From the NCBI GenBank assembly GCA_977006965.1, contig OZ345377.1:930001-994000 (forward strand): a DNA stretch of 64,000 nt, in the 5' to 3' direction. Position 1 is the stretch's first letter; every line of letters begins with the position of its first letter. Source of the DNA: Phymatolithon calcareum (Eukaryota; Rhodophyta; Florideophyceae; Hapalidiales). The notes beneath the pieces are model-generated. The model had not been told where the DNA came from and did not search any database. It was given only the letters and a program-made list of their open reading frames with translations. Below are positions 1 to 12,223 of the stretch, piece after piece. The position numbers and the translations under genes are program-made.

Positions 1-474
1 CGAAAGTTCTCATCGTATATCTTTCCCGTTCTTCCACGTGATCGATGTCAACGATGGCCTGTGCGCTCATCACTGAAACAAAATTTCGTCCTCAGCTTAG
101 AACTTCAACAGCTCTTTTCATCTCCTTATCTTTTGCTACGGCGAAGCACTTTTCGTTCTTCTCCTATTTGAGAAGATTTCGAAATTCTAGCACATCATTT
201 CGTCACAATATGACAGCGCCTACCTGCTTTCTCGAGTTCTTCTTGGGACAAGCAGTAGCCATTTTTCGAAGAGTTTTAGGAAGCGACGCAATTTTCTCTG
301 GACAATTACACTTGTGGAAAAACACTCTGTGAAATCTTCATGTTTTTTTGTACTGTGTATATCATTAAATTGCACTCATTTCAGAATTTTCCGTTACGAA
401 TAAAGTGTGTACCTTCTTGAATTCTAAGATTCTTGGAAAGGAGTGAAGCATAATATTGAAGAGAAAAAAGGCGG
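1..474. other. No gene recognised
   Basis: AT-rich sequence with short unrelated reading frames on both strands. I see no domain, no tRNA-like boxes and no repeat homology to the rest of the window, apart from a possible eroded extra unit of the following tandem repeat around 450-470. Confidence 0.5.
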
Positions 475-705
475 CGATATAATATTGGAGCGGAGAACAA
501 ACAAAAAATCCGCTTATTTTTTTTTAAAGCAGCGTAAATTAAAAATACGAAATTAAGATATTTCATGAAAGGAAAAAAAGGAAACCCCAAGCATGGATAT
601 GATATTGGAGAAGAGAACAGACTAAAATTCGGCTTATATCTTTTTAAAAAAGGCTAGATTAAAAATATGTAAACTATGAGATTTCATAAAAGAAAAACAC
701 CGAAA
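475..705. repeat. Imperfect tandem duplication, 120-bp period
   Basis: Positions 475-585 and 595-705 align in register with a period of exactly 120 bases. Shared blocks are (A/G)ATATTGGAG at 481 and 601, AGAACA nearby, a T-run followed by an A-rich stretch, and TTTCAT(A/G)AAA. The units differ by many substitutions, so the duplication is old. The second unit ends where a MULE-like inverted repeat begins at about 701. Nothing suggests coding function. Confidence 0.75.
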
Positions 706-1601
706 TTCACTCCATGGCCAGAAAAAGCGGAAAATGTACCGAACATGGCCACCGGAAGCCAAACTTACTACTCATATTTTAGGAACACTACTGCTCATTG
801 AGAGCTCGTCTTCGTATTCGACCGATACTCTGAACGTGTATCCTCTGCGTAAATTTCACCGTGCTTCTGAACATCGACAGCGTCAGGATCACCAAGTTTG
901 CCGCACGCAGCTCCGTTGGAGGCTACTGTAGGAAGCGCCAGTTCTGGATGTAGATACTCGAGCGGCGGGTGCGAGTCCTGACAAACTTCATTGCAACAAA
1001 AGACCGAATCAATTGAATCGCCTCACAGCTCAGGTAGTTGGTCTGCGAACCATGTGTGTACTGCGCTCGTACTTATCCGCAGTACAGAAACGCGATCCAG
1101 GCGTAGTGGAAATGATTTTCATAACTTCTCTCTCAGCTTCACCGCGTTTTCTGCTGTCCAAAGGGCACAATGAAACCCTGAGGGGCCTTCACCTGCTTTG
1201 TCGGAATTGACGCCACCAATTTCATCACAGTGATGAAGTGCCAGCTTTTCACTCTAGCGACGGTTGACTGTCTGTTAGTATAATGTTATGATGCCAACAG
1301 ACAGGCGAACACTCTGGCATTCAGCATCTCGCAGGGAAAGAGCGCAAACAGCTGGACCGGTTTTCTCTTCAAATGCCTTCATGCTTCCCCAAGATGACGA
1401 TCGCGTCGAGGATATAAAGCATAGAGAATAGCGCACGAAATAAATTTTACTGCCACATAGATTGTTTTGGGAAACGTATGAGTTCTAGGTATGGCAAGGA
1501 TGAGTACGACAGTGCATTTAGCAAGAGAAGAGTAATAGGTACACCGGGGGTGACTATGCAGTGAACTTTGACGATTATTTCTGGCCATAGAGTGAGTTTC
1601 G
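701..1601. mobile_element. MULE-like non-autonomous element, first copy
   Basis: The left end from 701 and the reverse complement of the right end (to 1601) both match the long terminal inverted repeat of the elements at 36.2 and 52.5 kb (CGAAATTC...CATGG...). An internal stretch at about 1391-1450, including the words GATGACG and AGCGCACGAAATAAAT, matches the interior of the 52.5 kb copy at 52,980-53,045. No transposase frame survives. I could not recognise a target duplication. It lies about 80 bp before a second fossil of the same family. The class (Mutator-like) is inferred from the other copies, which carry a SWIM-type zinc finger remnant. Confidence 0.55.
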
Positions 1602-1680
1602 TTTAAAAAACTTTATTTGAATGTCCTTTATTTCGTGAATAAACATTAATTTTATCTATCCACTATAGAAAAGTTTGATG

Positions 1681-2520
1681 GAAATTCGTTAAATGGCCTT
1701 CAGAAGTACGCTAAATAATCACCCATGTCAAAACTACTGCTCATCTTTTACGTAGAGCGCTGAGAGATACTTTTCTTTGGAGGGAAAAAGGGAACTAGTT
1801 GCAAATTCCCTTGATCCAAGTTTTGTGCATATTGTAAAAATCGTCTGACGTGCTCTACGGACAACTCTCCCGCACGAAACACTCTGAAACCATGCAAGAA
1901 TGAGCTCGTGTTACAGGTGCACGAATAATTTAGATCAAGCTTCGACGATGTTGTTAACGTCATGATCTCCCGCAACGCATCAATCGGATGGCCCACCTAG
2001 TGGCGTGGCAGAACGAGCAACGTCTGATACAGCGAAATGACACGATTCAACGTGACAGTTAGTAGCGACTACGACGCAATATTCTTTTGTCGCCACTTTG
2101 AAGAGCACCAACGGCCATACAGCCACGATGTTGGTGGACGTTTTTACGCTGCTTGGGGCTTCTTATAGCATCGGATCGCGTTCGACCCGTAGAAAAAGCA
2201 TTGGTTCGAGTACTTATAGATGTTGAGAACTCGGTTAAAGCAAGAAGAGGGCAATATGACGCGTGTTGCAGTCAATGTTGACCAACTAGTACAGGACGCT
2301 TTTTTGCCGTTTGAACTTGTTCATAAGGCAGGACGCACGCCCAAGAAGCCCTACTTGCCGTCCGAAAAAAGGGCCAGTCACTACCCGTAGTGTGGAAATA
2401 TCTGTCGCTTCTTACAAACATGCCGTAGGTCGATCATCCACATCCTTGTCAAAGCGAATCGAAAGCACATTGAAAATGCTTCTCAGTTCATAATCCTCGA
2501 CCTCCCCGCTGTCCAAATCT
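1681..2520 (+). mobile_element. MULE-like fossil with SWIM/zinc-knuckle remnant, right end lost
   Basis: The left terminal repeat starts at about 1681 (GAAATTCG...AATGG). At about 2040-2160 the plus strand encodes a decayed SWIM-type finger around CRHFEEHQRP..SH, matching the copy at 36.4 kb. At about 2290-2480 follows a frame resembling the C-terminus of that family, with PFELVHKAGR, a broken CCHC-like knuckle and a tail near SQFIILDLPA. MULE transposases typically carry a SWIM domain and sometimes a zinc knuckle at the C-terminus. Stops and frameshifts make it non-functional, and I find no matching right inverted repeat downstream. No start codon or catalytic region is present. Confidence 0.6.
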
Positions 2521-4239
2521 GTTTGACAACTTGAAAATGGGACCAGGATATTTAGACTCGGTGATTTGCAGGTACTAAAGGGTTACCGTCTGGCTACTGC
2601 ATTACGCCAAGATATTTTGATTTTCCGTGTGGATTCAAGGTCGGTGGACGTTTTCCAGCTCCTTCTGTGCCAATTCCCGTTTTGCTTCATACACCAGCAT
2701 GTGTATGAGTAATCCAGCGCGGGAAGCGACCGTTTCGGCTTAGAATTTGGACATTAGGCCCCACTGCCCCTCTGTGAAACGAAATGCTTCTCTTGGCTCG
2801 TCGTGAAAGTAATATAAGGAGGCGCACATCTGGTTTCTGTTGTATAACGGAACAACTGTGCTCATTTGTCTGTCTAGCCAGCAGAGATCTTCTAGATTCG
2901 GGTTAAGCCCCTTCAGGAGGAACTACATTGTGGCCTTATCTTTTCAGAGACTCTAAAACTGACATGGAAAACATACGAATGCATCTAGTAATGTCCTCCT
3001 AACACCGAGACGATATCTCTAGAACAAAAACAGCAGAGAAAATTAAAGGGGATCGATAAATCCTGGCAGTCTTGCTACAGAAGACAAGCCTTTGATGTTC
3101 TTGAACGTTTTTCGTCTTGCGCATTCAACGAATACACAGGTACGCATCTTCGAGCAGAGCAAGGTTCAGGGATATGTTTTTCTAATGTAGCTCTCTACTA
3201 TTTGAAAAAGTTGTGATCTCGCCCTTTTGTTCAGGTTTCTAAAATTCGGTCGTACGTCAGATTTGCATCTGGAAGGACCCTTTTTCATTCGAATAATGTT
3301 TAGTATTTTATCTGAAGAGACTTGTCTAACATGTCGTATCATATGCGACATCAACCATCCTATTTCTACTTCACAACTCTGGACCAATCCTGAACTATAC
3401 CCTGAAACAGATGCAAAGATTCGATCTCTCTCTGCAGCAGAAATTGTACAAAATGGGAAGAGAAATGTACGATTGTACAGTCACGTAGATTTTAATACAG
3501 AGCCCCCTAACGGAAAGTAGCTCTAGAATCCACGTCTGAGGCGTATGAATAGAAATAACACAACGCCTCTAATGCCTCGCTAATTTGTAAATCATCAACA
3601 TGCATCATAAAATCATCGAACAGAAATTCTTCAATGCGTTGTAGCTCAGCAGAATGCGCTGTGACACCGATACCGTAGATGTCGTCGTTGAGCATTGATA
3701 CGTTCTCAAAATACTTAAATGTTGCTCCGTAAATATTGTAAATTATAGAACGCCTTATGATGTCCTGTATCGTCCAACCGCAAGTTATGCTTTGCCCACT
3801 AAGCCCAAAAGAAAAATAGAGGAGATATTTGGCTCGTTTATTTATGTACAGTATTCCTTTTCTTTAGCACGGAACCGTATTCTCCGGTATTATTCCCCGC
3901 AGCTACACCACTCTACCAGATATTCTAAAAGAAGTAAGTCGAAACTTTCAACTCTTGTAGACAAAAAACTTTTCGCCTGTCCAATTTTCAAATTCGGACA
4001 CCATCTTCAATCGTTGTCATATTTACACGTATTCGAGTAGGAAAAAAGCTTCTGGAATACAATCATCATTCGAAATATGCAACCATTCTGACTTGGTTCT
4101 CTTAAACCACGATTTGCCTCTAATAAAACGTTGTTCGGACATTATGACAGTAGAGCGTGCTGGATTTTCACTTTCGAACATTGTCTCCTAGCACTATCGA
4201 CGCGCCTGTCTGTGAACGAACCTTGCTTTCCAACAGTAA
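2521..4239. other. No gene recognised; two unidentified frames
   Basis: The plus strand holds a 97-codon frame (3227-3520) with a CLTC motif, and the minus strand a 62-codon frame (3507-3695). They overlap by a few bases at their ends. Neither matches a family I know. The 3' part (3,800-4,240) may be the eroded upstream region of the Copia fragment that follows, but I cannot show this. Confidence 0.3.
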
Positions 4240-5410
4240 GAAAACTTCTGCTGACTAGAAGTAACGTTTCATCCGGTAGCAGCTTCTGCACTACCTCCAA
4301 GGGCAGTATTCGCTATATCGGCCACGTATACAAAGCACCCCGAACCCCGTAGAGTGGAAGCGTCCTGATTGCAACCCCGACGATTTATCATGGCGCGATT
4401 GAACTGGGAATCCAAGTGCACAGCGATACTTGCAGCTCGCTAAACGTTTGCCAAGCGTCTCGACATTTTGCTTCGGAACCCCTAACAGCCATTAATATAT
4501 TCCATGCATGGCCGCAAAGATAGAGAGATCGCTGGCTCACCCCTCTCGCATGTCCGCAACGCATTCCATACAGGAGGTACAACATGACGACTCAGGCCCT
4601 TTCATCCATACACTGAACAAGGAGACATATGCAGTTCTATTCCTCGACTATTCTCGTTCCGAGATCCGTGCTTTCCCGAATCAGCAGCATGAAAAGTGAA
4701 ACGATATTTATCCGTGTATTCATCCTAGTATGTGGAGTCGTCAATACAGTACGCTGCTGAGACTTTAGAGTCGTGAAAGAAAACCATCTTCCGGGAAATA
4801 TCTACAGTTCTCGGAGGGTTATTTCAATAAGCATCTATCGAAGCTGAAGACACCAATCACAGTGATGAATCCAGACTCCTTCACTGCTTTGCCTCTTTGC
4901 ACGGTGGGAACCCAAAACGTCCCGTATTCACTGGATATTGTTGAATTACGCCTTCCTAATCCTTCGGAAAAGCGTGCCAAGCACCGCGCATTGGCAGCAT
5001 CCATCGCTCGAAGAATACGAAGCTCAAATCAAGGGTCCAAAAACGACAATGACACAAGGGTATTCACGGAAAAAGCATACGTGGATTTCGTCCCCGGTAC
5101 ACTCTACGCTCCAGTCGCCTCTCAAGAAACTATTAGCATGCCTCTCGTCTCCTTTACTAGTAACACCATGTCCTCGAGTGCGGTAATATCTCAAACGCGT
5201 ACTTGCACGTGAAGATAGACGAATCCATAAACGTGCTACAGCCCACAGAATCATCAAATGCAGAAGCTAGCCCGGGTTACGTCTGCCGCCTATACAAAGC
5301 CATGTATGGCGCAAAACAAGCCGTTTGCATCTGATTTTCACAACTTGCTTAACAGCTTGGGATTTCGAACGTCAAATTTTGATAAGCGTGTTGCACAATT
5401 GGATCAAATC
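4240..5410 (+). pseudogene. Degenerate Copia pol fragment (pre-integrase, integrase, RT)
   Basis: Translating across several frameshifts gives Copia-type pol in order. At about 4,290-4,560 there is a GAG-pre-integrase-like block (VYKAPRT..., then W-x-D...NPSAQRYLQLAK, where the family has WHxRLGHPS), followed by a CMAAKIERS cysteine motif. At about 4,590-4,700 is an integrase start (GPF then VLFLDYSRSEIRAF). At about 4,960-5,060 is the pre-RT motif HWQHPSLEEYEAQIKG. At about 5,195-5,340 are RT motifs (SNAYLHVKIDES, then YVCRLYKAMYGAKQA). The integrase-before-RT order defines Copia/Ty1. Stops, frameshifts and the missing YVDD and RNase H show it is dead. It is a different, older lineage from the element at 44.5 kb (KAMYGAKQ versus KPAYGLVE). 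Confidence 0.75.
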
Positions 5411-5449
5411 GACAGTTTAATTATAGTCCGATCGGTTTATCATAAGAAG

Positions 5450-5530
5450 TACAGTGTGGCTCAGTTGTCAAGAGAAAAATTCATGTGTCATACTTATGAT
5501 AAGGTCCAGGTTCGATTCCAAGTGAGGACT
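5450..5530 (+). promoter_or_regulatory. tRNA-like box A/box B (possible SINE head)
   Basis: TGGCTCAGTTG at 5457-5467 fits the RNA polymerase III box A, and GGTTCGATTCC at 5509-5519 is a perfect box B. Their starts lie 52 bases apart, slightly more than in a normal tRNA. The acceptor, T and anticodon stems do not pair convincingly, so I do not call a tRNA gene. A tRNA-derived SINE head or tRNA pseudogene is the likely reading. It abuts the dead Copia RT fragment upstream and a CCAAT-rich block downstream. Confidence 0.5.
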
Positions 5531-5548
5531 GACACAAGGGCAAATCTG

Positions 5549-5764
5549 ATTGGCTGAATCAAATGGCTTCTCATTGGGTGATAGTAATGAATCAAACAAG
5601 CGCTAATTGGCTGCTATAAGGCAAACTTCCATTGGCTAATTAGATCCATTCATTCGAAGCCGATTGGACAAGCAATGGCCACAGCATGAGAACCGATTCG
5701 TTAGAAGAGGATTAGTTTGATTGGCTGATACTGTGCCACAATAGCAGCAAAGATCTATATAAGG
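5549..5764 (+). promoter_or_regulatory. CCAAT-box array with TATA box
   Basis: Six ATTGG words (reverse-orientation CCAAT boxes; three extend to ATTGGCTG or ATTGGCTA) lie near 5549, 5573, 5606, 5631, 5663 and 5720. They are followed by TATATAAGG at 5756-5764. This layout resembles an RNA polymerase II promoter or the U3 of a long terminal repeat. The next plausible frame is about 700 bases downstream (6,440-6,715). No second copy was seen in the window, so an LTR origin is unproven. Confidence 0.45.
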
Positions 5765-6422
5765 GGTAGCTGAGGGGTTAGTAAAGGGCGGCGTCCGCGA
5801 ACGGAAGCGAGCTAGGGTCAAGGTAAAGCGTTGAAGAAAAAGTAGTTAAAATTTACGAAAATTAAAACTTACTCGAAGCGCGAGCGTGAACAAGACGCGC
5901 GACACCGACGCGATCGTTTCCCCCCTCTTTAGAGGCAAAGTCGTGATTAGAGCTTGTGATCTAAATAAGGACAAAGGAAAGAAGTGTGATTGTGCGAGTT
6001 AGATTGGAATTAGACTGCTGTTGCATCCTATGGTTTCTTCGTTCTATAACAGCTCTCAGCAGGAACGAGCGTCTCTGCTGTAAAGCGGAGGCGGAATAGA
6101 AGCTCGGATAGACGAACGGAGTCTAATATAATCTAATCTCCGACACCGGGGTCTAAACTACTACTATCTACTTGTACTCTAAGTGTACTGTAGTGTAAAG
6201 TAGAAGTATGTATAAGTAGTTCAGAAGATGACACAAGTTTACAGTGACTGGGGAAGCGAAGGACCAAACTGAAGCCCCATCGGATCGGACCGAGACAGCG
6301 GGTGACCCTAAACCGGCAGCAATGACGTCCAATCAGGGACGAGCAGAAGGGTTGAACCATAAACAGCGCTTAGAGCGCTAGAGGGAGAAAGTGGATAAAA
6401 TTAATTGAGAAAAAGAAAGCGG

Positions 6423-6715
6423 GAAAACGCCGACCTCGTAGAAATACGGCTGAGCAATGAAACGTGCATAGAGCCGCTAAAAAATCTAAAAATAAGAAAT
6501 TCAAATTCCCTAAGACTTGCATTATTTGCAATGCATCTGAGAAAATATATTCATTTAATAGCTTCGATCAGTGGATTGCATATTCAGAGAGCAAGTCGCA
6601 CGAGAAGAAGTTGTATCGTGATATTCCACTTCACGGGTGTACTGCGTGTGGAATTGCGAAGTTCAGGATCACGCCCAGCGCAGTGATCACCTCAAGGGCA
6701 ACCATCATTCTCTAA
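6423..6715 (+). pseudogene. Short basic, cysteine-containing frame, unrecognised
   Basis: An open frame of about 83 codons from about 6464 has a lysine-rich start (AAKKSKNKKFKF), a CIIC pair, an aromatic stretch with FDQWIAY, a histidine in SKSH and a second pair CTAC. This could be a zinc-binding module preceded by a nuclear-localisation-like tract. No ATG begins it: the frame follows a TGA at about 6458, upstream of which it stays open only briefly (RRNTAEQ). It is therefore a broken 5' end, a spliced exon or a chance frame. It lies downstream of the CCAAT/TATA block. I do not recognise a family. Confidence 0.3.
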
Positions 6716-9700
6716 ACGTTCAAGGTCTCAATCGTGATAAAAACAATTAGATCTAGTTAAAGAGCTGAGATCAATTGGATTAAATTGGAATAGAATAGTT
6801 CAGTGTCTGTGTGATCTACTGAACGTACTTTGTGTCAGCATAAGCCCCTTTGGCTTAGTATTCTATTCTATTGTTGTGTGACAGAAGTGTGGGTGCTGTA
6901 TCATCGTTTACATCCCAGTTCATTACAGCGTTCTTCCTGTACGTAAACCAGGACTTTGTGGAACTTTTTGAACTTTGTGGCTACGTGTGGGCGCTAAGCT
7001 CGGCCCAAATTTAAGGTTAAGACGGTACCGCAACAAATTGTAAGATAATGACTAATGTTTTTTCTGTAAAAGTAGAGAAGAGTAACAGGGTATTGAGAAA
7101 AATGATGAAAAGTTTCGCTTATAATTTGTTCTCGTCTGCTTGCCATGGGTCTCCAAAGGTTTGTATTACCGATTTTGCTGAGTAACATATAAGGGAAGAA
7201 GCGGCTAATAACTTTCAAAAACGCATTGTTGGATTCTTTACTGTTTGCACGTAAGCATCGCTATGAGCTGCGAGTGTTCAAACTTGAATTATAGCGTAAA
7301 TCATGTAGAGAGAATTACTTTTCTGTGGGACTAATCAAGGCGAAAGAAAAAACAAAGAAAACTAGAACTACGACCCATCACCGAACACGTGAATAATTCC
7401 TCCATTCAGCACTATGAGAAAGATTTCAAACTTTCAATTAGTCTTTGATCCCCTTCCAATTTTGCGGTTCAACTGCAGCCTGGAAACGAAATACTTCAGT
7501 ACTCTGTTGTCGATGAATATCACAAAACGTGATCGTTCAAGATCCTATCGGAATTATTGGAAGACGTAAATGAGGGCCATACCTGGAAGTAATCATCAAG
7601 GAATATAAGTTGTTACAATTCCAGACGTGGAGCAAGCCAAAGCAGGCCTTAAATCGGAAACTTCCAGTGAACATTAATAAAATGATCAATCCCACTTTTC
7701 TGAGTGGAACAGATTTCGGGTGTTTTCCCCTTAGATCTCTCGTGTCATGCTGAACACTCGGACCAGTCTGCGAAAGCATGCGCCGAGTCAATGTAACGAA
7801 TTCGCACGAAACTGAAACATAAGAAAAACGGAGGAAAACGCAATATAGAAAATGGACATATTGTTTGAGATAGAGTAAATTTTGGTGGAGCTAAATGTGC
7901 AGCACTTTCTTAATTGGAATGAAAGGCTGGCTCTGGTTCTAGCGAACGCTAGTTTTCATAGTTTCTGAAACCGATTTCATTTCACCCCTTCGTTATCAGT
8001 GAATAAAGAATGTTTGTTTTGTCGACCAGATTCCGAATTAAGAGTACATGTAAAGTGAAGTACGGATATTTCTAAGCAATAGGATTGAGCTAAAGTTATC
8101 ATGGTTTAGAATATGATTTGGTTTGCAAGTTAAATTCTTTGATTTGTTGATGTTTTTCTATTGTACTGTCGAACGCAAGATTTACCACTCCAGCTGAATC
8201 ATCGCTTTGTCTCCAATTTGTTGTCGTCAGTGCACAAGGTGGCATCCGATTTTGTCTTGCTTACAGTTCTACAAGGATAATATCTCTGTCTTGGAAAAAG
8301 GCCTATTGGTTGGCTCTCTTTACGTCCGCTTCTCTCCGTCTCGTCTTTAGCTTCTGATCAACTTCTTGTCATCCTTACATACCACTGACACCTCTGTCAC
8401 GATGATGGAACTCTGTGTCATCCCAAAATAAGCGCGAAAATTTATGTGGTTTTTATGCTTAAGGCACGTTACGGCCCCCGCCATATGCAGCGTTTCCGTT
8501 CTCATAATTACATTACACCTCGACACATATCATCGGGTGATTACAGAATTACCTGGAAACTCCTGTTCATCAAATAAGATCGCCCTCAATACTGCTGACG
8601 GATGTCAGATGCGGATGCTTGACCTGATTGGTACACGGAGCTATATTCGCCCCTACCGCCTGGTCCGCTTAACCGTGACATTAGACCAAGCCGAGTAGGT
8701 TTCGAACCGGAGAACGATCATAAGTGCCATCATCCAGTTCAAGCGTCAGGAATACCATAATCAGACATTTACATTTCTGGCATTTTATAATTTCATATTA
8801 ATTTAGGGTTAGGACTTTTGCTATCATAGTCTATATAAGAGTTACTAGACTCCTCGTTTTGATAAAGGAGGCAAGCTCACCACGTAAACAGGACCTGCTC
8901 TAGCATCTTTACTCAACCTATCTCCAGATTTCATCCTACATAGAGAGCAATGATTCGGAGCGCCAAATACAAGAACCGAGACCAACATTTAGAGACAGGT
9001 TGAAGACTCCATAACGAATGAGCGCTCAACAGAAAGTAAAAGCTAGCCGGGCAAGCATCTGATTGATCTCCCCTCCCGAACAACTAAGTTTGATTCTGAC
9101 TGCGTCATTGAGAAGTCCTCACTCCAACACTCAGCCTAGAGCCTTCAAGCTCTGTGCCTGGCTGTGCTGGCGTGAACGGGGATTATACCTTGGCCCTTTT
9201 TGCGGTACTCCTTACGACCCAGTTATATTTCAGACATCCTACTCCACTCCTACTCTACGCAGCAATAGTGGCGCGCAGTGCAAATAGATCTACTTCCCTT
9301 TTCTCAGACTACTTGTGAGCGGACGAACACTTAATTTTTATTCGAATTTTATTTAAAAGCCCCAGAGACTTCCGAAGATATGGACAAGGCTTACTTAGGT
9401 GCTACCTACCTTTGAAGCCAGAAACGTGGACGGAAAAACTTGGGCTTTCTTGGTTTGTGGTCCGATCGGTCTTCTTTTCTGTGCACGAACGGTCCGGAAG
9501 ATATTTAATTTTTAACGGGCGTAAACTGTTATGATAGCAATGTTTGGAAATCATTCTCTTTTTGCTCTTATGTAAAAGGTGCTGGCAGAAATTCATGGTT
9601 GTGTTCATCCCCAGTAAAACTTGGAACAAAATATCAATATAAGAGCGTGCTTCCGGTTTACTGGCACTAAATAAAGTCCTAAATGTACTTCGTACCTGCA

Positions 9701-12223
9701 ACAAACCAGACTGAGAAGAAATTGTAAGCTTTTGTATTAGAAAGTTCCATACCACAGTTGTACCTTGCAGACTTCCATAAGAGATAAGAGCTCACAGCAG
9801 CACTGGAGAGATTCAAATTTTCTGAACGCAACGAGACAATGTCCAGTTCGCTGCAATACGTGTGGTGCATATTGAATGATGCTCGTATGGAACAGAGGTA
9901 AAATAATTGTACAGGGCATTTCGACTGTGGAACGTGAGCAATATCTCCGCGGGCATTATACCACATTTAGCAGGCAGCAGCACTAGAAAAAAAGTAGTTT
10001 CATTCTCTGACAAAAAGTTGGTTGCGTCACACTGCGATCAAACATTTGCAACATGCAATACTGTAATTACGTCCTGTTTCTTTTGATAACAGGTTTTACC
10101 GGATGCGATTGAAGTACAAGAGTATTTTATGCAAAGCGTCAGAATCGGAATCCAATGCGACAACCTTAATTATCCCTGATGCCACCGCAACGTTTTGTTT
10201 TGCGAAGTGTAGGGGACAGACAAAATAGTCACTACATGCTTGCTGCTTGAGAAGAAGTGAACCGACCGTGCATTGCGAGCGTGTCTTCTGGCTCTTCAAC
10301 TGCTCCAGTGACACAAACTCCCCCCCCCCCCCCCCCGTCTTTCGCGTGTACACAACTGAGGCTCGTATCACCAACAGAAACTCAAAGGCGCCTGGAACTT
10401 GAAGCGGATTTCTCCTCCTCCGGCTCAGCTCCATTCAGTTCGTGCAGAATGGGAAACTGCCCCGAACCAGTGGCACTAGAAGGCATGCGCGATTTCGTGT
10501 GCTCTTGCGTTAAAGATAGCATAATTTGCTATTATCTTGCCACAATGACCTCTGGGTCTACCTTTTCACAAAATGTGAAAAACCGTTACCATCGCTCCAT
10601 GTCGAAATGTAAGCTGTAGCAAAACCGGAATCTCCCACGCCCCTGTCCGCGAAAGTGCGATTTTTACCATTCGGATCTTTCTGCGTCTGCCATCCGTAAG
10701 CATACTACAGCCTCACTTTTCGTTAACGGCAAAATGAATCGTGCGCACGTAAAGTCGGACGGAGACTTTTCGTGATGCTGCAAAGCGTTAATCGTAAGAA
10801 GCTTGACCTAAATTGACTATCGTTCCGTGAAAAACAGATTAGCTTCCACGGTTCGACCCTGGATCTATATATGGGAGTAGCGGCCGTCTGTCTGAAGGAG
10901 GGACGCACTGTCTAATTTCTGTTACAACCAAAAAAACCCTGCACGTCTCTATCCGGTGAAAGAATGAGCCTCCTGACTAAACTGTCACAGGCGTTCTTCA
11001 GAATACTGTGACTGTTATCAATAGGTAACTGTTGTTCTTAATCAACCCTACGACACCTTCCCTTTTGCAAGCTTGTAGTTCGGAGGCCCCCATATTTCAC
11101 GCTTATGACTAAAACCATCGTATTACCCTCTCGTGCAAGCAGCTTGCAAACGCGCATCGCTGTCGTTTGTTTCCTAGATCAAACGTGGAAGTGACTGATT
11201 TTTACCTAACGCGAAAAACCCTCGTAGTCTCTGACGCCCGGACCACACGCTGTGTCCACACAAATGGGTCGCCCCCCTCTTCGGCGGCTGTTCTGTAGCG
11301 TTTGGTCGGTGCTACAGTATGCGCCACGCACACAACGACTCTTCTAATTCGTCGTTTAGTCTTACAAATGTCGATCTTGTGAATAATATTTATTTTTATA
11401 TTCACAAGGTCCCCACACTTCTCATGTACATGGCGTCAGGAAAAAGCTCCTGTTTCGCGGAATCTGCAACCCGAATGAGCGCCCTTCCCCTCACATCAGA
11501 TGTAATTGTAAGTGGATGTACACTTGCAGCATCGTCAGTTGTCACGAAGAGAAAGAGACGAGGCGCTAGACGCAGAAGATTAACACCATGCGGGAGATTG
11601 AGCCTACAGCAAGACACAGCACTTGGCCTTTCGGAAACACGCTGCAAGGGAACTACAAAGTCAAGTTGACACCGCTTGGGGCACAAATCGTAAACTTATA
11701 GACTTGTTCTTTTTGTGTTGAAGAAATTAGCTTAGATACATTCACTTAAAGTTAGTGGTCTCGAGTTCCTTGGCTATGCGCGTGTTGTACGCAATCTAGA
11801 GGAACCGGATGGTTTTGTGCTGCAGAAAACAAGAAACTGTTCTGGTTTGGGGTCTTGAAAGATGGCGACCTCAGTCAAGCATATGACCAATGGGTTCCCG
11901 CGGGAAGTAGTACTCCGTCTATTGTCACAATGTAAGTCGGCACTTGATTAGAGAGCGAGACGAGTCAAGCAGCTCAAAGTGCTTCACAAAATCGCCAATC
12001 TCGTTACACGTAGCACGATGAAACAGTCTACTTTCAAACCTCCAGCTACTTCGAAAAGTGTCCCGTTTCTTGAAATCAATATTTACATCCACAAACTGGC
12101 AAACAAGAGTCATCACATCTTCCAACGCACAAGCATGAACAAACTCGCGTGTGATACACAACAAGGCTTAAGAAAATTCATTATACAACAAAACGCGATC
12201 AACGCCGCGGCCATCATTACACA
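6716..12223. other. Long gene-poor stretch
   Basis: I find no supported gene in these 5.5 kb. Reading frames stay under about 120 codons, overlap on both strands and show no known motif. Minus-strand frames at 9,402-9,755 and 9,679-9,966 are the longest adjacent pair but are unrecognised. Other content: a run of 17 C at 10,320-10,336, a box B-like word in CGGTTCGACCC at about 10,851 without a box A, and a short hairpin with 10-bp arms at 11,376-11,385 and 11,399-11,408. Confidence 0.4.
10320..10336 (+). repeat. Poly-C tract (17 C)
   Basis: An uninterrupted run of 17 cytosines, read directly. Homopolymers of this length are prone to slippage and sequencing error. A 13-C tract at 20,523-20,535 and a 9-C tract near 27,106-27,114 are the only comparable runs noticed. 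Confidence 0.9.

Noticed and set aside
5450-5530. A functional tRNA gene
   Set aside because: Box A and box B are good, but acceptor and T stems do not pair and the spacing is longer than in a standard tRNA. Kept only as a tRNA-like head.
8690-8725. Box B-like GGTTCGAAACC on the minus strand
   Set aside because: No box A at a suitable distance and no tRNA fold.
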